Shown piece after piece: positions 35,603 to 44,641 of a DNA stretch of 64,000 bases. Position 1 is the stretch's first letter, and the number at the start of each line of letters is the position of its first letter. The stretch comes from CAWIJJ01 sp963836425 (GTDB taxonomy: Bacteria; Acidobacteriota; Terriglobia; Bryobacterales; Bryobacteraceae), in NCBI GenBank assembly GCA_963836425.1, contig CAWIJJ010000003.1:496001-560000 (forward strand), written 5' to 3'. A program made the translations under genes and the position numbers. The notes under the pieces were generated by a model. The model made no database searches and was not told where the DNA came from. It saw nothing but the letters and a program-made list of their open reading frames with translations.

Positions 35603-35812
35603 TTAACGCTCGATGTGGACTTGCTCGGCCGTGACGTCGTAGCCCTCGTCCTTGGCCGTCTCCACCGCCACCGCGCGCAGGTCCGCATCCGGCGCCTCGT
35701 GCGGGCTCTTGGGACAAGGCCGGCGGATCACCTCGGCGCCGACCTGAATGACTACCTGCCACTGTTTCTTACCGGCGTTCCACTCGACTTTGGCTTCGTT
35801 GGCACGAATCAT
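35603..35812 (-). CDS. Small hypothetical protein
   Basis: A 69-residue charged product (IRANEAKVEWNAGKKQWQVV, then QVGAEVIRRPCPKSPHEAPD) with a GGGGGAGC ribosome site before the ATG at 35812. Sense and length look like a real small conserved protein rather than chance, and it ends three bases from pcaG on the opposite strand. I recognise no family. Confidence 0.55.
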   Translation of the reverse strand: MIRANEAKVEWNAGKKQWQVVIQVGAEVIRRPCPKSPHEAPDADLRAVAVETAKDEGYDVTAEQVHIER

Positions 35813-35874
35813 TTTTTGAGCTCCCCCGTGCTGCCATCAGATTACTAAGGAAATGCGGCCTTGGGAAGCCCGTA

Positions 35875-38289
35875 TTACTCCTCGCGCAAGGTGATGGCCG
35901 GGTCCACCCGCGAAGCGCGCCAGGCGGGCAACGCGGCAGCCGCCACCGCCACCAGCGCCAGCACCGCCGCCGCCGAGCCGAAGGAAACCGGGTCGATCGG
36001 CTCCACCCCGAACAGCAGCGCTCCCGCCGCGCCTGCCAGCGCCATCGCCCCGGCAATCCCCAGCGCCACCCCGCCCGCCGCAATCCGGATGCCGTGCAGC
36101 AGCACCATCCGCAGCACGTTGCCCATGCGCGCGCCCAACGCCATCCGGATGCCGAATTCGCGAGTCCGCTGCGTTACCGAGAACGCCAGCACGCCGAACA
36201 CCCCCACCCCCGCCAGCAACAGCGCGCCCAACGCGAATCCGCCCAGCATGCGCGCGCGGAACCGCGGCCGCGCCGCCGACCGATAAGTGATCTCGTCCAT
36301 GGTGCGCACCTGCGTCACCGCGATCTCCCGGTCCGCATGTGCGATGGCCTGCTTCGCGGCGGCCAGCGCCGCGCCCGGACTGCCCGCCGTGCGCACCGCC
36401 AGCGACGCGCCGAACCACGGATTCTGCGTGATCGGAACGTAGACTTCTACCGCGTTCTCGGTCTCGCCCAGTCCCTCCACCCGCACCTGCCCCGACACCC
36501 CCACCACCTCGCGCTCCACCGGAACCGGCCCGCGCGAGTCCATCGCCTGCACCCGGATCCGCGCTCCCACCGGTTGCCGGTTCTTGAGGTACCGCCTGGC
36601 GAACTCGTGGTTCACAATCGCCACCGGCGCGCTCGTCGCCGTGTCCCGCGCATCGAAGGTGCGCCCCGCCTCGAGCGGAATGCCCAGCGTTTCGAAATAA
36701 CGCGCGCCCACGATCTGGTAGTGTGCGGCCGGACGCTGGCTCTCCTCCACCGGCGGATCGCCCACCACTTCGAAGCCCTGCCCGATGTCCCACCCCGTCA
36801 GCGGCAGGCTTCCTCCGAACGAAGCCGAGACCACCCCCGGAGCCGATTCCACCTCGCGCTGCACCCGGTCGTAGAACACGCCCGCCTTCTGCTGGTCGTA
36901 GCGGCCGAACGGAAGTATCACGTGCATGGTGAGCACCCGGCCGGCATGAAAACCGGGATCGACCGCGTTCAACCGCTCCAGCGTCCGCAGGAACAGGCCC
37001 GCCCCCGCCACCAGCATCACCGCCACCGCAATCTCCGTCATGGCGAGCCCGCTCAGCAGTTTCGAATTGGACGCCGTGGCCCCGCGCCCTCCGCCGCGAA
37101 GCGCCTCCGCGAGCGAGGCCCGCGCCACCCGCCACGCCGGCACGAGGCCGAACAGCAGCCCCGACCCGAGCGTCGCCGCCGCCGCGAAACCGGCTACCCG
37201 CCAGTCGAGTTCCAGCTCCAGCCCGAGCGGCAGCGTCCCCTGAGGCAGCAGCGCCGGCGCCGCCCGGATCATGCTCCACGCCAACACCAGGGCCAGCGCG
37301 CCGCCCAGGCACGCCAGCACCAGGCTCTCGGTCAGCAACTGCCGCACGATCCGCGCCTGTCCTGCCCCCAGCGAGACCCGCACCGCCATTTCACGCGCGC
37401 GACGCGTCGCCCGCGCCAGCATCAGGTTGGCCACGTTGGCGCAGGCCATCAGCAGTACGAATCCCACCACCGCCGCCAGCACCAGCGTCGTCGTCCGCAG
37501 CTCCCGCCCCACCAGCGACTCGCGCAGCGGCTCTACCTTGATTCCCCAGCCCTTATTCGTATCGGGCGCGATTTCCGCGATGTGCGCCGCAATCGCGTCC
37601 ATCGCCGACTGCGCGCGTTCCATCGAAACGCCCGGCTTCCGCCTCCCGATCACCCCCAGGTAATGCATGCGCCGCTGCTCCGGACTGCGGCGCAGCACGT
37701 ACAGCGTCCACAGGTCCGCGTCCCAGAACATTCGGAAGCGGCCCGGCACGATGCCCAGCACCGTGTACGCGTCGCCGTCCAGTTCCAGCGTTCGGCCCAC
37801 CAGTTTCGGATCCCCGCCGAACCTTTCGCGCCAGATACGCTCGCTCAGCACCACCATGCGCGCGCTGCCCTTGAGATCGTCCGCGCGGAAGAAGCGGCCC
37901 GCCACCGGCTGCAGCCCGAACACGTCGAAGAACTCGCTGGTCACCGCCTGCCCGGGAATCTGCTCCACGCCGCTGCCCGTTTTCAGAGTGCGATTGCCGC
38001 CCGCATAGGCCGCCAGCGAAGTGAAAACGTCGTTTTGGTCGTGCCAGTCCAGAAAATTCAGCGGCGAGACGCGATTCCGGTCGTAGCCCGGCGGATGCTC
38101 CCACAGCGCCGTTAATTGCTCCGGCTGGCGGAAGGGCAGCGGCCGCAGCAGGGCCGCGTCCACCACGCTGAACACCGCCGAATTGGCGCCGATTCCAAGC
38201 GCCAGCACGAGCGCCGCCGCGGCCGTGAAACCGGGCGAGCGCCGCAACAGCCTCAGGGCGTAACGAAGGTCGTGAGCGAGCGTGCGCAT
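35875..38289 (-). CDS. ADOP-family ABC transporter permease
   Basis: The 804-residue protein opens with DLRYALRLLRRSPGFTAAAA and GIGANSAVFSVVDAALLRPL, the signature of ADOP permeases. These fuse two MacB-like periplasmic domains and two FtsX-type four-helix units into one chain. The first FtsX unit includes LLMACANVANLMLARATRRA and the last includes VTQRTREFGIRMALGA. ADOP genes usually lack an adjacent ATPase, as here. Substrate unknown; roles in export of lipids or peptides are guesses for the family. It is divergent from the S9 peptidase gene, 65 bases away. Confidence 0.92.
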   Translation of the reverse strand: MRTLAHDLRYALRLLRRSPGFTAAAALVLALGIGANSAVFSVVDAALLRPLPFRQPEQLTALWEHPPGYDRNRVSPLNFLDWHDQNDVFTSLAAYAGGNRTLKTGSGVEQIPGQAVTSEFFDVFGLQPVAGRFFRADDLKGSARMVVLSERIWRERFGGDPKLVGRTLELDGDAYTVLGIVPGRFRMFWDADLWTLYVLRRSPEQRRMHYLGVIGRRKPGVSMERAQSAMDAIAAHIAEIAPDTNKGWGIKVEPLRESLVGRELRTTTLVLAAVVGFVLLMACANVANLMLARATRRAREMAVRVSLGAGQARIVRQLLTESLVLACLGGALALVLAWSMIRAAPALLPQGTLPLGLELELDWRVAGFAAAATLGSGLLFGLVPAWRVARASLAEALRGGGRGATASNSKLLSGLAMTEIAVAVMLVAGAGLFLRTLERLNAVDPGFHAGRVLTMHVILPFGRYDQQKAGVFYDRVQREVESAPGVVSASFGGSLPLTGWDIGQGFEVVGDPPVEESQRPAAHYQIVGARYFETLGIPLEAGRTFDARDTATSAPVAIVNHEFARRYLKNRQPVGARIRVQAMDSRGPVPVEREVVGVSGQVRVEGLGETENAVEVYVPITQNPWFGASLAVRTAGSPGAALAAAKQAIAHADREIAVTQVRTMDEITYRSAARPRFRARMLGGFALGALLLAGVGVFGVLAFSVTQRTREFGIRMALGARMGNVLRMVLLHGIRIAAGGVALGIAGAMALAGAAGALLFGVEPIDPVSFGSAAAVLALVAVAAAALPAWRASRVDPAITLREE

Positions 38290-38354
38290 GTGCTGTCAGA
38301 CGCCCGCCGGGCCAGACAGTTAGGCTCCGGGCATTATGTTACGATACGTCCGCT

Positions 38355-41275
38355 ATGAAGCTGCGCCACCTGCTTGTCGTTTTCATCACCTTCCTGGCGT
38401 TCGGCCAGGCCCAGCGCCCGCTGCAATTGAACGACCTGGTTTCCTGGAAGCGCATCGGCGCTCCCGCGCTCTCGGCCGATGGGGAGTGGTTTGCCTACCG
38501 CCTCGCGCCCGCCGAGGGCGATGCCGAAGTCGTGATCCGGAATTTGAAGACCGGCAAGGATCTGCGTTTCCCCATCGGCGATCCAGGCTCCACCGCGCCC
38601 TCCAGCGCAGCCCCGGCGCCCGCGCCCTCTTCGGGTGCGAGCCTCGCCATTTCGGATGACTCGCGCTGGGCAGCCTTCTCCGTCTATCCCACCGAGAAGG
38701 AAGCGAAACAGCTCAAGAAAAACCGCCGCCCCCTCGAAACCAAAGTAGTGCTGGTCGAACTCGCCACCGGCAAGAAGACCGAGTTCGAGCGCACCCGCCG
38801 CTTTGCCTTCTCCGGCGAGAAATCGACCGTGCTCGCCCTGCACCGCTACGGCGCCGCGGCGCCTGCCACCCCCGCCCCCGCACCCGCCGCCACCGGCAGC
38901 GGTCCCGCCACCCCGCCCGACCGGCCCACCGGCTCCGACCTCATCCTCTACGATCTCGCCACCGGCGACGAACTCAACGTCGGTAATGTTTCCGAATTCT
39001 CTTTCAATAAGCCCGGCGACTGGCTCGCCTGGGTGGTGGACGCGCAGGATAAGGCAGGCAACGGTGTTTCCCTCCGCAATATGACCAGCGGCGTGGTGCT
39101 CCCGCTCGATCATGCCAAGGCCAGTTACCGCAGCCTCACCTGGACCGAGAAGGGCGACGGCCTCACCGCCCTCCGCGGCGTGGACGACAAGGGATTCGAG
39201 GACAAGCTCTACGCCGTGGTCGCGTTCAAGGACTTCGCCTCCTCCGCCCCGCCCGCCAAATTCGTCTTCGACCCCAAAGACGACAAGAGCTTCCCCGCCG
39301 GCATGACTGTCGCCTCCACCCGGCCCGCGGCATGGCGCGAAGACCTCTCGTCGTTGATGTTCGGCATTCGCGAAGTGAAAGCGAAAAAGACGCCCGACCC
39401 CGAAAAGAAGGAAGGCGCGCCCGCCCCGGCCCGCCGCCGCTGCCGCCGACGATCCCAAACCCGATCTCGTCCTCTGGCATTACAAAGACCCGCGCCTGCA
39501 ATCGATGCAACAGGTGCAGGAAACCGCCGATCGCAATTTCAGCTACGCCGCCGTCTACCGTCCTGCGGACAAGAAGTTCATCCGTCTCGGCGATGAGGGC
39601 GTCCGCCAGGTGAGCCTCGCCGCTGAACAGAAATTCGCCGTCGGCGCCGATGTGCGGGAATACGAACTCGAAGCCAACCTGAGCGGCCGCCGGTTCCAGG
39701 ATGTCTACACCATCGATCCCGAAACCGGCGAACGCAAGCTCGCGCTGGGCAAGGCCCGCTGGGTGATGGGCGCTTCGCCCGACGGCACCCGCCTGCTGCA
39801 CTACAACGACGGCATCTTCTCTGCCTTCGATATCGCCGCCGGAAAATCGGTCGACCTGACCAGCAAGATCCAGACGAATTTCTGGGACGACGAGGACGAC
39901 CATAACGTTCCCAAAGCCGCCGCGCTCGCCCGTCGGCTGGTCCAAAGACAGCGCCAGCGTGCTGCTGACCGACGGCTGGGACATCTGGATGGTCCCCGCC
40001 CGCGGCGGCCCGGCCGTCAACCTCACCGTCAACGGTAAGAAGGATAAGATCCGCTACCGCCGCATCTTCCGCCTTAACCCGGAAGACCGCGGGATCGACA
40101 CGTCCTCCCCCATGTATGTATCGATGTACGGCGAATGGACCAAGAAGGGCGGCATCGGCCTGATCGAGCCCGGCAAGCCCGGCGTCAAGGTGCTTCAGTG
40201 GGATGACGCCGCTTTCAGCCAGTTGATTAAGGCCAAACGCGCCGCCACTTACGTCTACACTCGGGAGACGCCGCGGGATTACCCGGATTACTACGCTGCC
40301 GGTGCCGCGCTCGCCGGCGGGCAGCGCATCACCGACGCCAATCCGCAGCAGAAAGATTTCCTTTGGACCAGCGGCGTCAAGCTCATCGACTATACCAGCG
40401 CCAACGGCGATAAGTTGCAGGCTTCGCTAACCCTTCCCGCCAACTACGAGACGGGCAAACGGTATCCCATGGTCGTCGAGATCTACGAGAAGACATCCCA
40501 GGGCGCGAATAACTACCCGCAGCCCAGTTACAACGGTGTCAGTGTCTCGTTCTACACGAGTAACGGGTACGCCGTGCTCCAGCCGGATATCGTGTATAAG
40601 ATCAACGATCCCGGCCGCTCCGCTGTGGCCTGCGTGGTGCCGGCGGTCAAGGCCGCCATCGCTTCGGGCATCGCCGACGAGAAGCGCGTCGGACTGCACG
40701 GCCACTCCTGGGGCGGATACCAGACCGCCTTCCTGGTCACCCAGACCGATGTTTTCAAGGCCGCCGTCGCCGGCGCGCCCCTTACCGACATGGTAAGTAT
40801 GTACAGCCTGCTGTATCGCAACAGCGGCGGCACCAACCAGGCCATCTTCGAAAGCAGCCAGGGCCGCTTCACCGGAGGGTACTTCGAAAACCAGGAGGCC
40901 TACGTTCGCAACTCTCCCATCTTCTTCGCCAAGAACGTGAAGACGCCGCTGATGATCCTGCATAACGACAAGGACGGAGCCGTCGACCAGACCCAGGGGA
41001 TCGAGTACTACAACACCCTCCGCCGCCTGGGCAAACCGGTCATCATGCTCGAATACAAGGGCGAGAATCACGGCCTGCGCAAGCCGGAAAACATGAAGGA
41101 CTACACCGTGCGAATGCGCGAATTCTTCGACCACTACCTGATGGACAAGCCCGCCCCCAAGTGGATGGAGGAAGGGATTCCGCTGCTGAAAATGAAGGAC
41201 CACCTGGAAGAGCGGATGAAGGAGCTGTCCAAACCCGCCGCCGCAGCAACCGCCGCGCCGGCCGCGGGACAGTAG
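38355..41275 (+). CDS. S9 prolyl oligopeptidase-family peptidase, frame interrupted twice
   Basis: Signal peptide (LLVVFITFLAFGQAQ), an N-terminal beta-propeller region, and a C-terminal alpha/beta hydrolase domain with GLHGHSWGGYQTAFLV (nucleophile Ser), HNDKDGAVDQTQ (Asp) and KGENHGL (His). Reading the gene requires two one-base corrections: near 39430-39442 (KKEGAPAPA to AAADDPKPDLVLWHY) and near 39908-39922 (HNVPK to PPRSPVGWSKDSASVLL). Restored length would be about 972 residues, usual for secreted dipeptidyl-peptidase-like members. Both breaks fall in GCC-rich stretches, favouring sequence error. It probably digests peptides in the periplasm or outside. Confidence 0.85.
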
Positions 41276-41466
41276 GGGGCCGCGCCGCCCTACTCCACCG
41301 CTAAGAAGGCGTTGGGCTGAGTCTTCACACCATCGACCGTCAGCACCACGGCACGGTCCCCCAAACCACACCCGGGGATCCGGCCGGCATCGCAGAACGC
41401 CTTTTCCACCACCTGTTTTCACAACTGTTCCATCGCGGCCCGCAACGTGCAATTATTAAGGCCAGG

Positions 41467-42192
41467 ATGCGCACAGCGATTCTGCTAATGGTCTGGGTGA
41501 TACCGTCCATAGCCGACGTCTGTGCGCCGGCGGACATACAGGGCGCCTACGGATTCCAACTCTCCGGAATCAGCGCGATTGCCGGCAAGCCCGCGCCGGT
41601 GGGCAGCGTCGGCCGCCTGGTATTCCAGGCCGGCGGCAAGATCGAAGGGACATCCTCGGTTAACTTCAACGGGCTCTTTCTTGGCAACCCTGTCACCGGC
41701 ACGTACCAGGCGCAGACGGATTGCACGATCACCTGGAAGCTTCAGGACGATTCCGGCGGCTGGCAGGACTTCGCGGGCAAAGCGACCCCCGGGGGTGCGA
41801 GGATCGAATTCCACCAGGCCGACCCGGGCGCCGGAGCGAGCGGCACCATGGTCAAGCTTTCTCCCGTCTGCGCCGATGCCGCATTCTCGGGTACTTACGC
41901 GATGACGTTTTCCGGCGTTCCGACGCCGCTCGCCCGCGGTCTCCAGCAGAGCGCGGATACATCCAACACCAGGGTCCAGGCCGATGGAGCCGGGCAACTG
42001 ATGCTGGTGTGGTCGGACACCCAGACTGCCGGAACTTACAAGGTAGACGACGATTGCTTTGTCCGCCTCGAGTTCGCGCTTCCCGGCGGCGCTCCGGTCC
42101 AGCTTCGCGGCATCCTGGTGGATTCCGGCAACCTGGTGCTGGCCGTGCACACCGACCCGCAGGTGGTCGGCACAGCCCGCCTGCGCCGGTAG
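41467..42192 (+). CDS. Hypothetical secreted two-repeat protein
   Basis: The 241-residue product has a short signal peptide and two similar halves. Each begins with a G.Y.F..SG strand (IQGAYGFQLSG and FSGTYAMTFSG) and passes a GTYQ/GTYKVDDDC turn with an aligned Cys (QAQTDCTITW and KVDDDCFVRL). This suggests an internally duplicated small beta-barrel or sandwich domain. The family is unknown to me; extracellular location is inferred. Confidence 0.6.
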   Translation: MRTAILLMVWVIPSIADVCAPADIQGAYGFQLSGISAIAGKPAPVGSVGRLVFQAGGKIEGTSSVNFNGLFLGNPVTGTYQAQTDCTITWKLQDDSGGWQDFAGKATPGGARIEFHQADPGAGASGTMVKLSPVCADAAFSGTYAMTFSGVPTPLARGLQQSADTSNTRVQADGAGQLMLVWSDTQTAGTYKVDDDCFVRLEFALPGGAPVQLRGILVDSGNLVLAVHTDPQVVGTARLRR

Positions 42193-42350
42193 TTACCGCT
42201 AACTGCCCGGATGCCTGAATAACCCGGCATCGATAGCCGGACCTGATATCCAATGCCCGCCTCCGCCTGAATTACTTACTCGCACATTACGTATTCGTGA
42301 CAACTCCGGTTAAGTGCCGCAGGAGAATCCTTGTTGAAAAGGATCGAGTC

Positions 42351-42836
42351 ATGAGCCATCATTCGGGTCTCTGTTTCCTTCTCATCACCGGTACAGCCCT
42401 GGCAGCCGGCGGCGCCGGCCAGGTCGCGCCATGGACCTACCGGGTGGAACTGAATGCCAACGCCGGCGCCGGAGGCCTGCTGCACGGTGATCGGAACTGG
42501 GGCCGGGGCGCCGATTATGGTTTTTCCATCGGAGTCCGTCCGTTCGTGCAGCCTTACCTCGCCGGCGGCCCCGGCTTCATCCGGGCCGACTACTCCAACC
42601 GCTGTGAGCTCTGCGTCTTCGACGTCGATCCCATTACGGGAGACCTGCTGCCCCGCGTTATCGAAGGACGCACGCAGGCAAACAAGTTGGGGCTCGCGTT
42701 CGCCGCGGGCGTGAAATTCGCACTTCATCCGCGGCTTTCCATCCGTCCGGAATTGTTGTTAGTCGATACGACAGCCGGCTCCGGTTGGAACTTCCTGCGC
42801 TACCGGTTCCAAATCGGCGCCGGGTTTCACTTCTGA
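42351..42836 (+). CDS. Probable outer membrane beta-barrel protein
   Basis: The 161-residue product has a signal peptide (GLCFLLITGTALAAGGAG), alternating beta strands (YGFSIGVRPFVQPYLAGGPG, then LGLAFAAGVKFALHPRLSIR) and a C-terminal FQIGAGFHF ending in Phe, the outer-membrane assembly signal. An AAAAGGA ribosome site precedes the ATG at 42351. It resembles small OmpW/OprF-type eight-stranded barrels, but two Cys in CELC are unusual for that class. Confidence 0.65.
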   Translation: MSHHSGLCFLLITGTALAAGGAGQVAPWTYRVELNANAGAGGLLHGDRNWGRGADYGFSIGVRPFVQPYLAGGPGFIRADYSNRCELCVFDVDPITGDLLPRVIEGRTQANKLGLAFAAGVKFALHPRLSIRPELLLVDTTAGSGWNFLRYRFQIGAGFHF

Positions 42837-42936
42837 TTTGCGGTCTGGCCCCGGCAGTCCCGCCGTTCGCGCTATGCTCAATTATGCTGGGACGGCGGGA
42901 TAAGTCCCCAGTTCATTCGGGAGGGAAGAGTACGTC

Positions 42937-43488
42937 ATGACTTATTACGGCGCAGAAGAGCTCGCACGCTCGTTCCGCACGGTCCGCGCGAATACGATCA
43001 AAATTGCCGAAGAGATACCCGAGGAAAAGTACGGCTTTCGTCCGGCGGAGGGATGCCGCTCGATTGCGGAGACGCTGGTGCACATTGCGGTGATGACGCG
43101 CGTGCCGGAGCGGATCCACGCGATCGAGCACCTCAGCACGCTGGTCGGATTCGATTTCTTCGGGTTCATGAACGAATTGCAGGCAGAGGTGAAGGCGCCG
43201 CGCACCAAAGCCCAGATACTGGAACTGTTGCGCATCGAGGGCGAAAAGTACGCCACCCTTTTGGAGGGCGTCTCGGAGGCCTTTTTGGGTGAACAGGTCA
43301 CATACCCGGAAGGAATGCAGCCGCCGGTGAAATCGCGCTTCGAAATGCTGATCGCCCCCAAGGAACACGAGATGCATCACCGCGCCCAGTTGATGGTGAT
43401 TGAACGGATGCTCGGCATCACGCCGCACCTCACGCGGCATATGCAGGAGCGAATTGCGGCGATGCAGTCGGCACAAGCGGGCCGCTAG
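42937..43488 (+). CDS. DinB-family putative metal-binding protein
   Basis: The 183-residue four-helix protein has the DinB layout: LARSFRTVRANTIKIAEEIP, SIAETLVHIAVMT (first His) and APKEHEMHHRAQLMVIERML (the last His pair), which would bind a divalent metal. Family members serve as thiol transferases or damage-inducible proteins; the function here is unknown. GGGAGGGAAGAG precedes the ATG at 42937. Confidence 0.85.
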   Translation: MTYYGAEELARSFRTVRANTIKIAEEIPEEKYGFRPAEGCRSIAETLVHIAVMTRVPERIHAIEHLSTLVGFDFFGFMNELQAEVKAPRTKAQILELLRIEGEKYATLLEGVSEAFLGEQVTYPEGMQPPVKSRFEMLIAPKEHEMHHRAQLMVIERMLGITPHLTRHMQERIAAMQSAQAGR

Positions 43489-43511
43489 CCGGCTGCGTGC
43501 GCCCCACCGCT

Positions 43512-44306
43512 CTACCCCAGGAACGTGCCTTCCGCGATAATCTGCGCCGGGCCTGTCAGAAAGATCTCGCCATCGAAGCGAACGTTGATTTCTCCCGCCG
43601 GTGTGAGCACCCGCACCGGCCACTCCGTCATTCCGCGCGCCACCGCCGCCGCCGCCGCGCCCGTGGATCCGGTCCCGGAACTCATCGTTTCACCTGCGCC
43701 GCGCTCATAAAAGCGCACTTCAATCGTGTGTTCGTCCACCGCCCGGATGAACGAAACGTTGGTGCGGTTGGGAAACTGCGCATGCGATTCGATCTCCGCA
43801 CCCATCCCGCGCCAGTCGAAATCGAAACTCTCCACCGGGACCGCGCACTGCGGATTCCCCACCCACAGCAGCACCACGTCGCGCGGCCCGCCCGATAGCG
43901 GCAGATCGAATCGCAGTTCGCGAACCTCCGCACGCCCCATGTTCATTTCGAAAACGAACCAGAGTTCGCTCCGTTCCAGCAGGCGCAGGGACTTGAGCCC
44001 CGCGCCCGTGATGATCCGGACCACGCCCGCCGCGTACCGGTGGCGGATCAGAAACGCCGCGGCGCAGCGCGTCCCATTCCCGCTGATCTCCGCCGTGCTG
44101 CCGTCGGAATTGTAGAGCTGAATCGCGCCCTCCGATTCCGCGCTGGCGGGCGGCGAAACCAGCATCCAGCCATCCGCGCCCACCCCCGTGTGGCGGTCGC
44201 AAATCGCCCGCGCCATCGCCGCGCGGTCGCCTTCCGGAGCGTCCGCCGCCCACGTCAGCAGAAAGTCGTTCTTGGCTCCGTGCGCCTTGGTGAAGGGAAT
44301 CCTCAT
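43512..44306 (-). CDS. dapF: Diaminopimelate epimerase homologue lacking both catalytic cysteines
   Basis: Overall layout is that of DapF: KAHGAKNDF, NSDGSTAEISGNGTRC and YERGAGETMSSGTGS, 264 residues. Active DapF uses two cysteines as acid and base, in the CGNG and CGTG motifs. Here both are Ser (Ser75 in ISGNG and Ser210 in SSGTG). Either this is a variant with a different mechanism or substrate, or it is not an active epimerase. It starts with an ATGA overlap to the YbjQ-like gene and ends an overlapping four-gene run. The symbol reflects family, not proven activity. Confidence 0.8.
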   Translation of the reverse strand: MRIPFTKAHGAKNDFLLTWAADAPEGDRAAMARAICDRHTGVGADGWMLVSPPASAESEGAIQLYNSDGSTAEISGNGTRCAAAFLIRHRYAAGVVRIITGAGLKSLRLLERSELWFVFEMNMGRAEVRELRFDLPLSGGPRDVVLLWVGNPQCAVPVESFDFDWRGMGAEIESHAQFPNRTNVSFIRAVDEHTIEVRFYERGAGETMSSGTGSTGAAAAAVARGMTEWPVRVLTPAGEINVRFDGEIFLTGPAQIIAEGTFLG

Positions 44307-44641
44307 TGCGAAATCGGTTCCACTTCCACCGCCGTCCCGTAGGCCAGCACCTCGGTCACGCCCTGCATGATCTCGGTAGCGTCGTAGCGCGCCCCGATAA
44401 TCGCGTTCGCGCCCAGCGCGCCGGCATGGTCGATCATGATTTCGAATGCGTCCTGCCGGGTGCGTTCGCACAGGCTGCTGAACAGCGTGATGTTGCCCCC
44501 GACGATGGTTTGCAACCCGGCGCCGATCGTCCCGAAAAGCGATCGGGATCGCACCACGATGCCCCGCACCACGCCCAGGTTCCGCCGCACGCGGAAGCCG
44601 GGAAGATCAAATGCCGTCGTCACGTTTTCATGAGGGACCAT
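44303..44641 (-). CDS. YbjQ/UPF0145-family protein
   Basis: The 112-residue product has GVVRGIVVRSRSLFGTIGAG, GGNITLFSSLCERTRQDAF and ALGANAIIGARYD, the conserved blocks of the YbjQ pentameric family (putative heavy-metal-binding domain PF01906). Its role is not established in any organism that I know. It overlaps the upstream glycosyltransferase-like gene by 14 bases and the downstream dapF by 4. Confidence 0.88.
   Translation of the reverse strand: MVPHENVTTAFDLPGFRVRRNLGVVRGIVVRSRSLFGTIGAGLQTIVGGNITLFSSLCERTRQDAFEIMIDHAGALGANAIIGARYDATEIMQGVTEVLAYGTAVEVEPISQ

Noticed and set aside
43512..44306. Selenocysteine in place of the missing DapF cysteines
   Set aside because: The codons are AGC and TCC, ordinary serine codons, not TGA.
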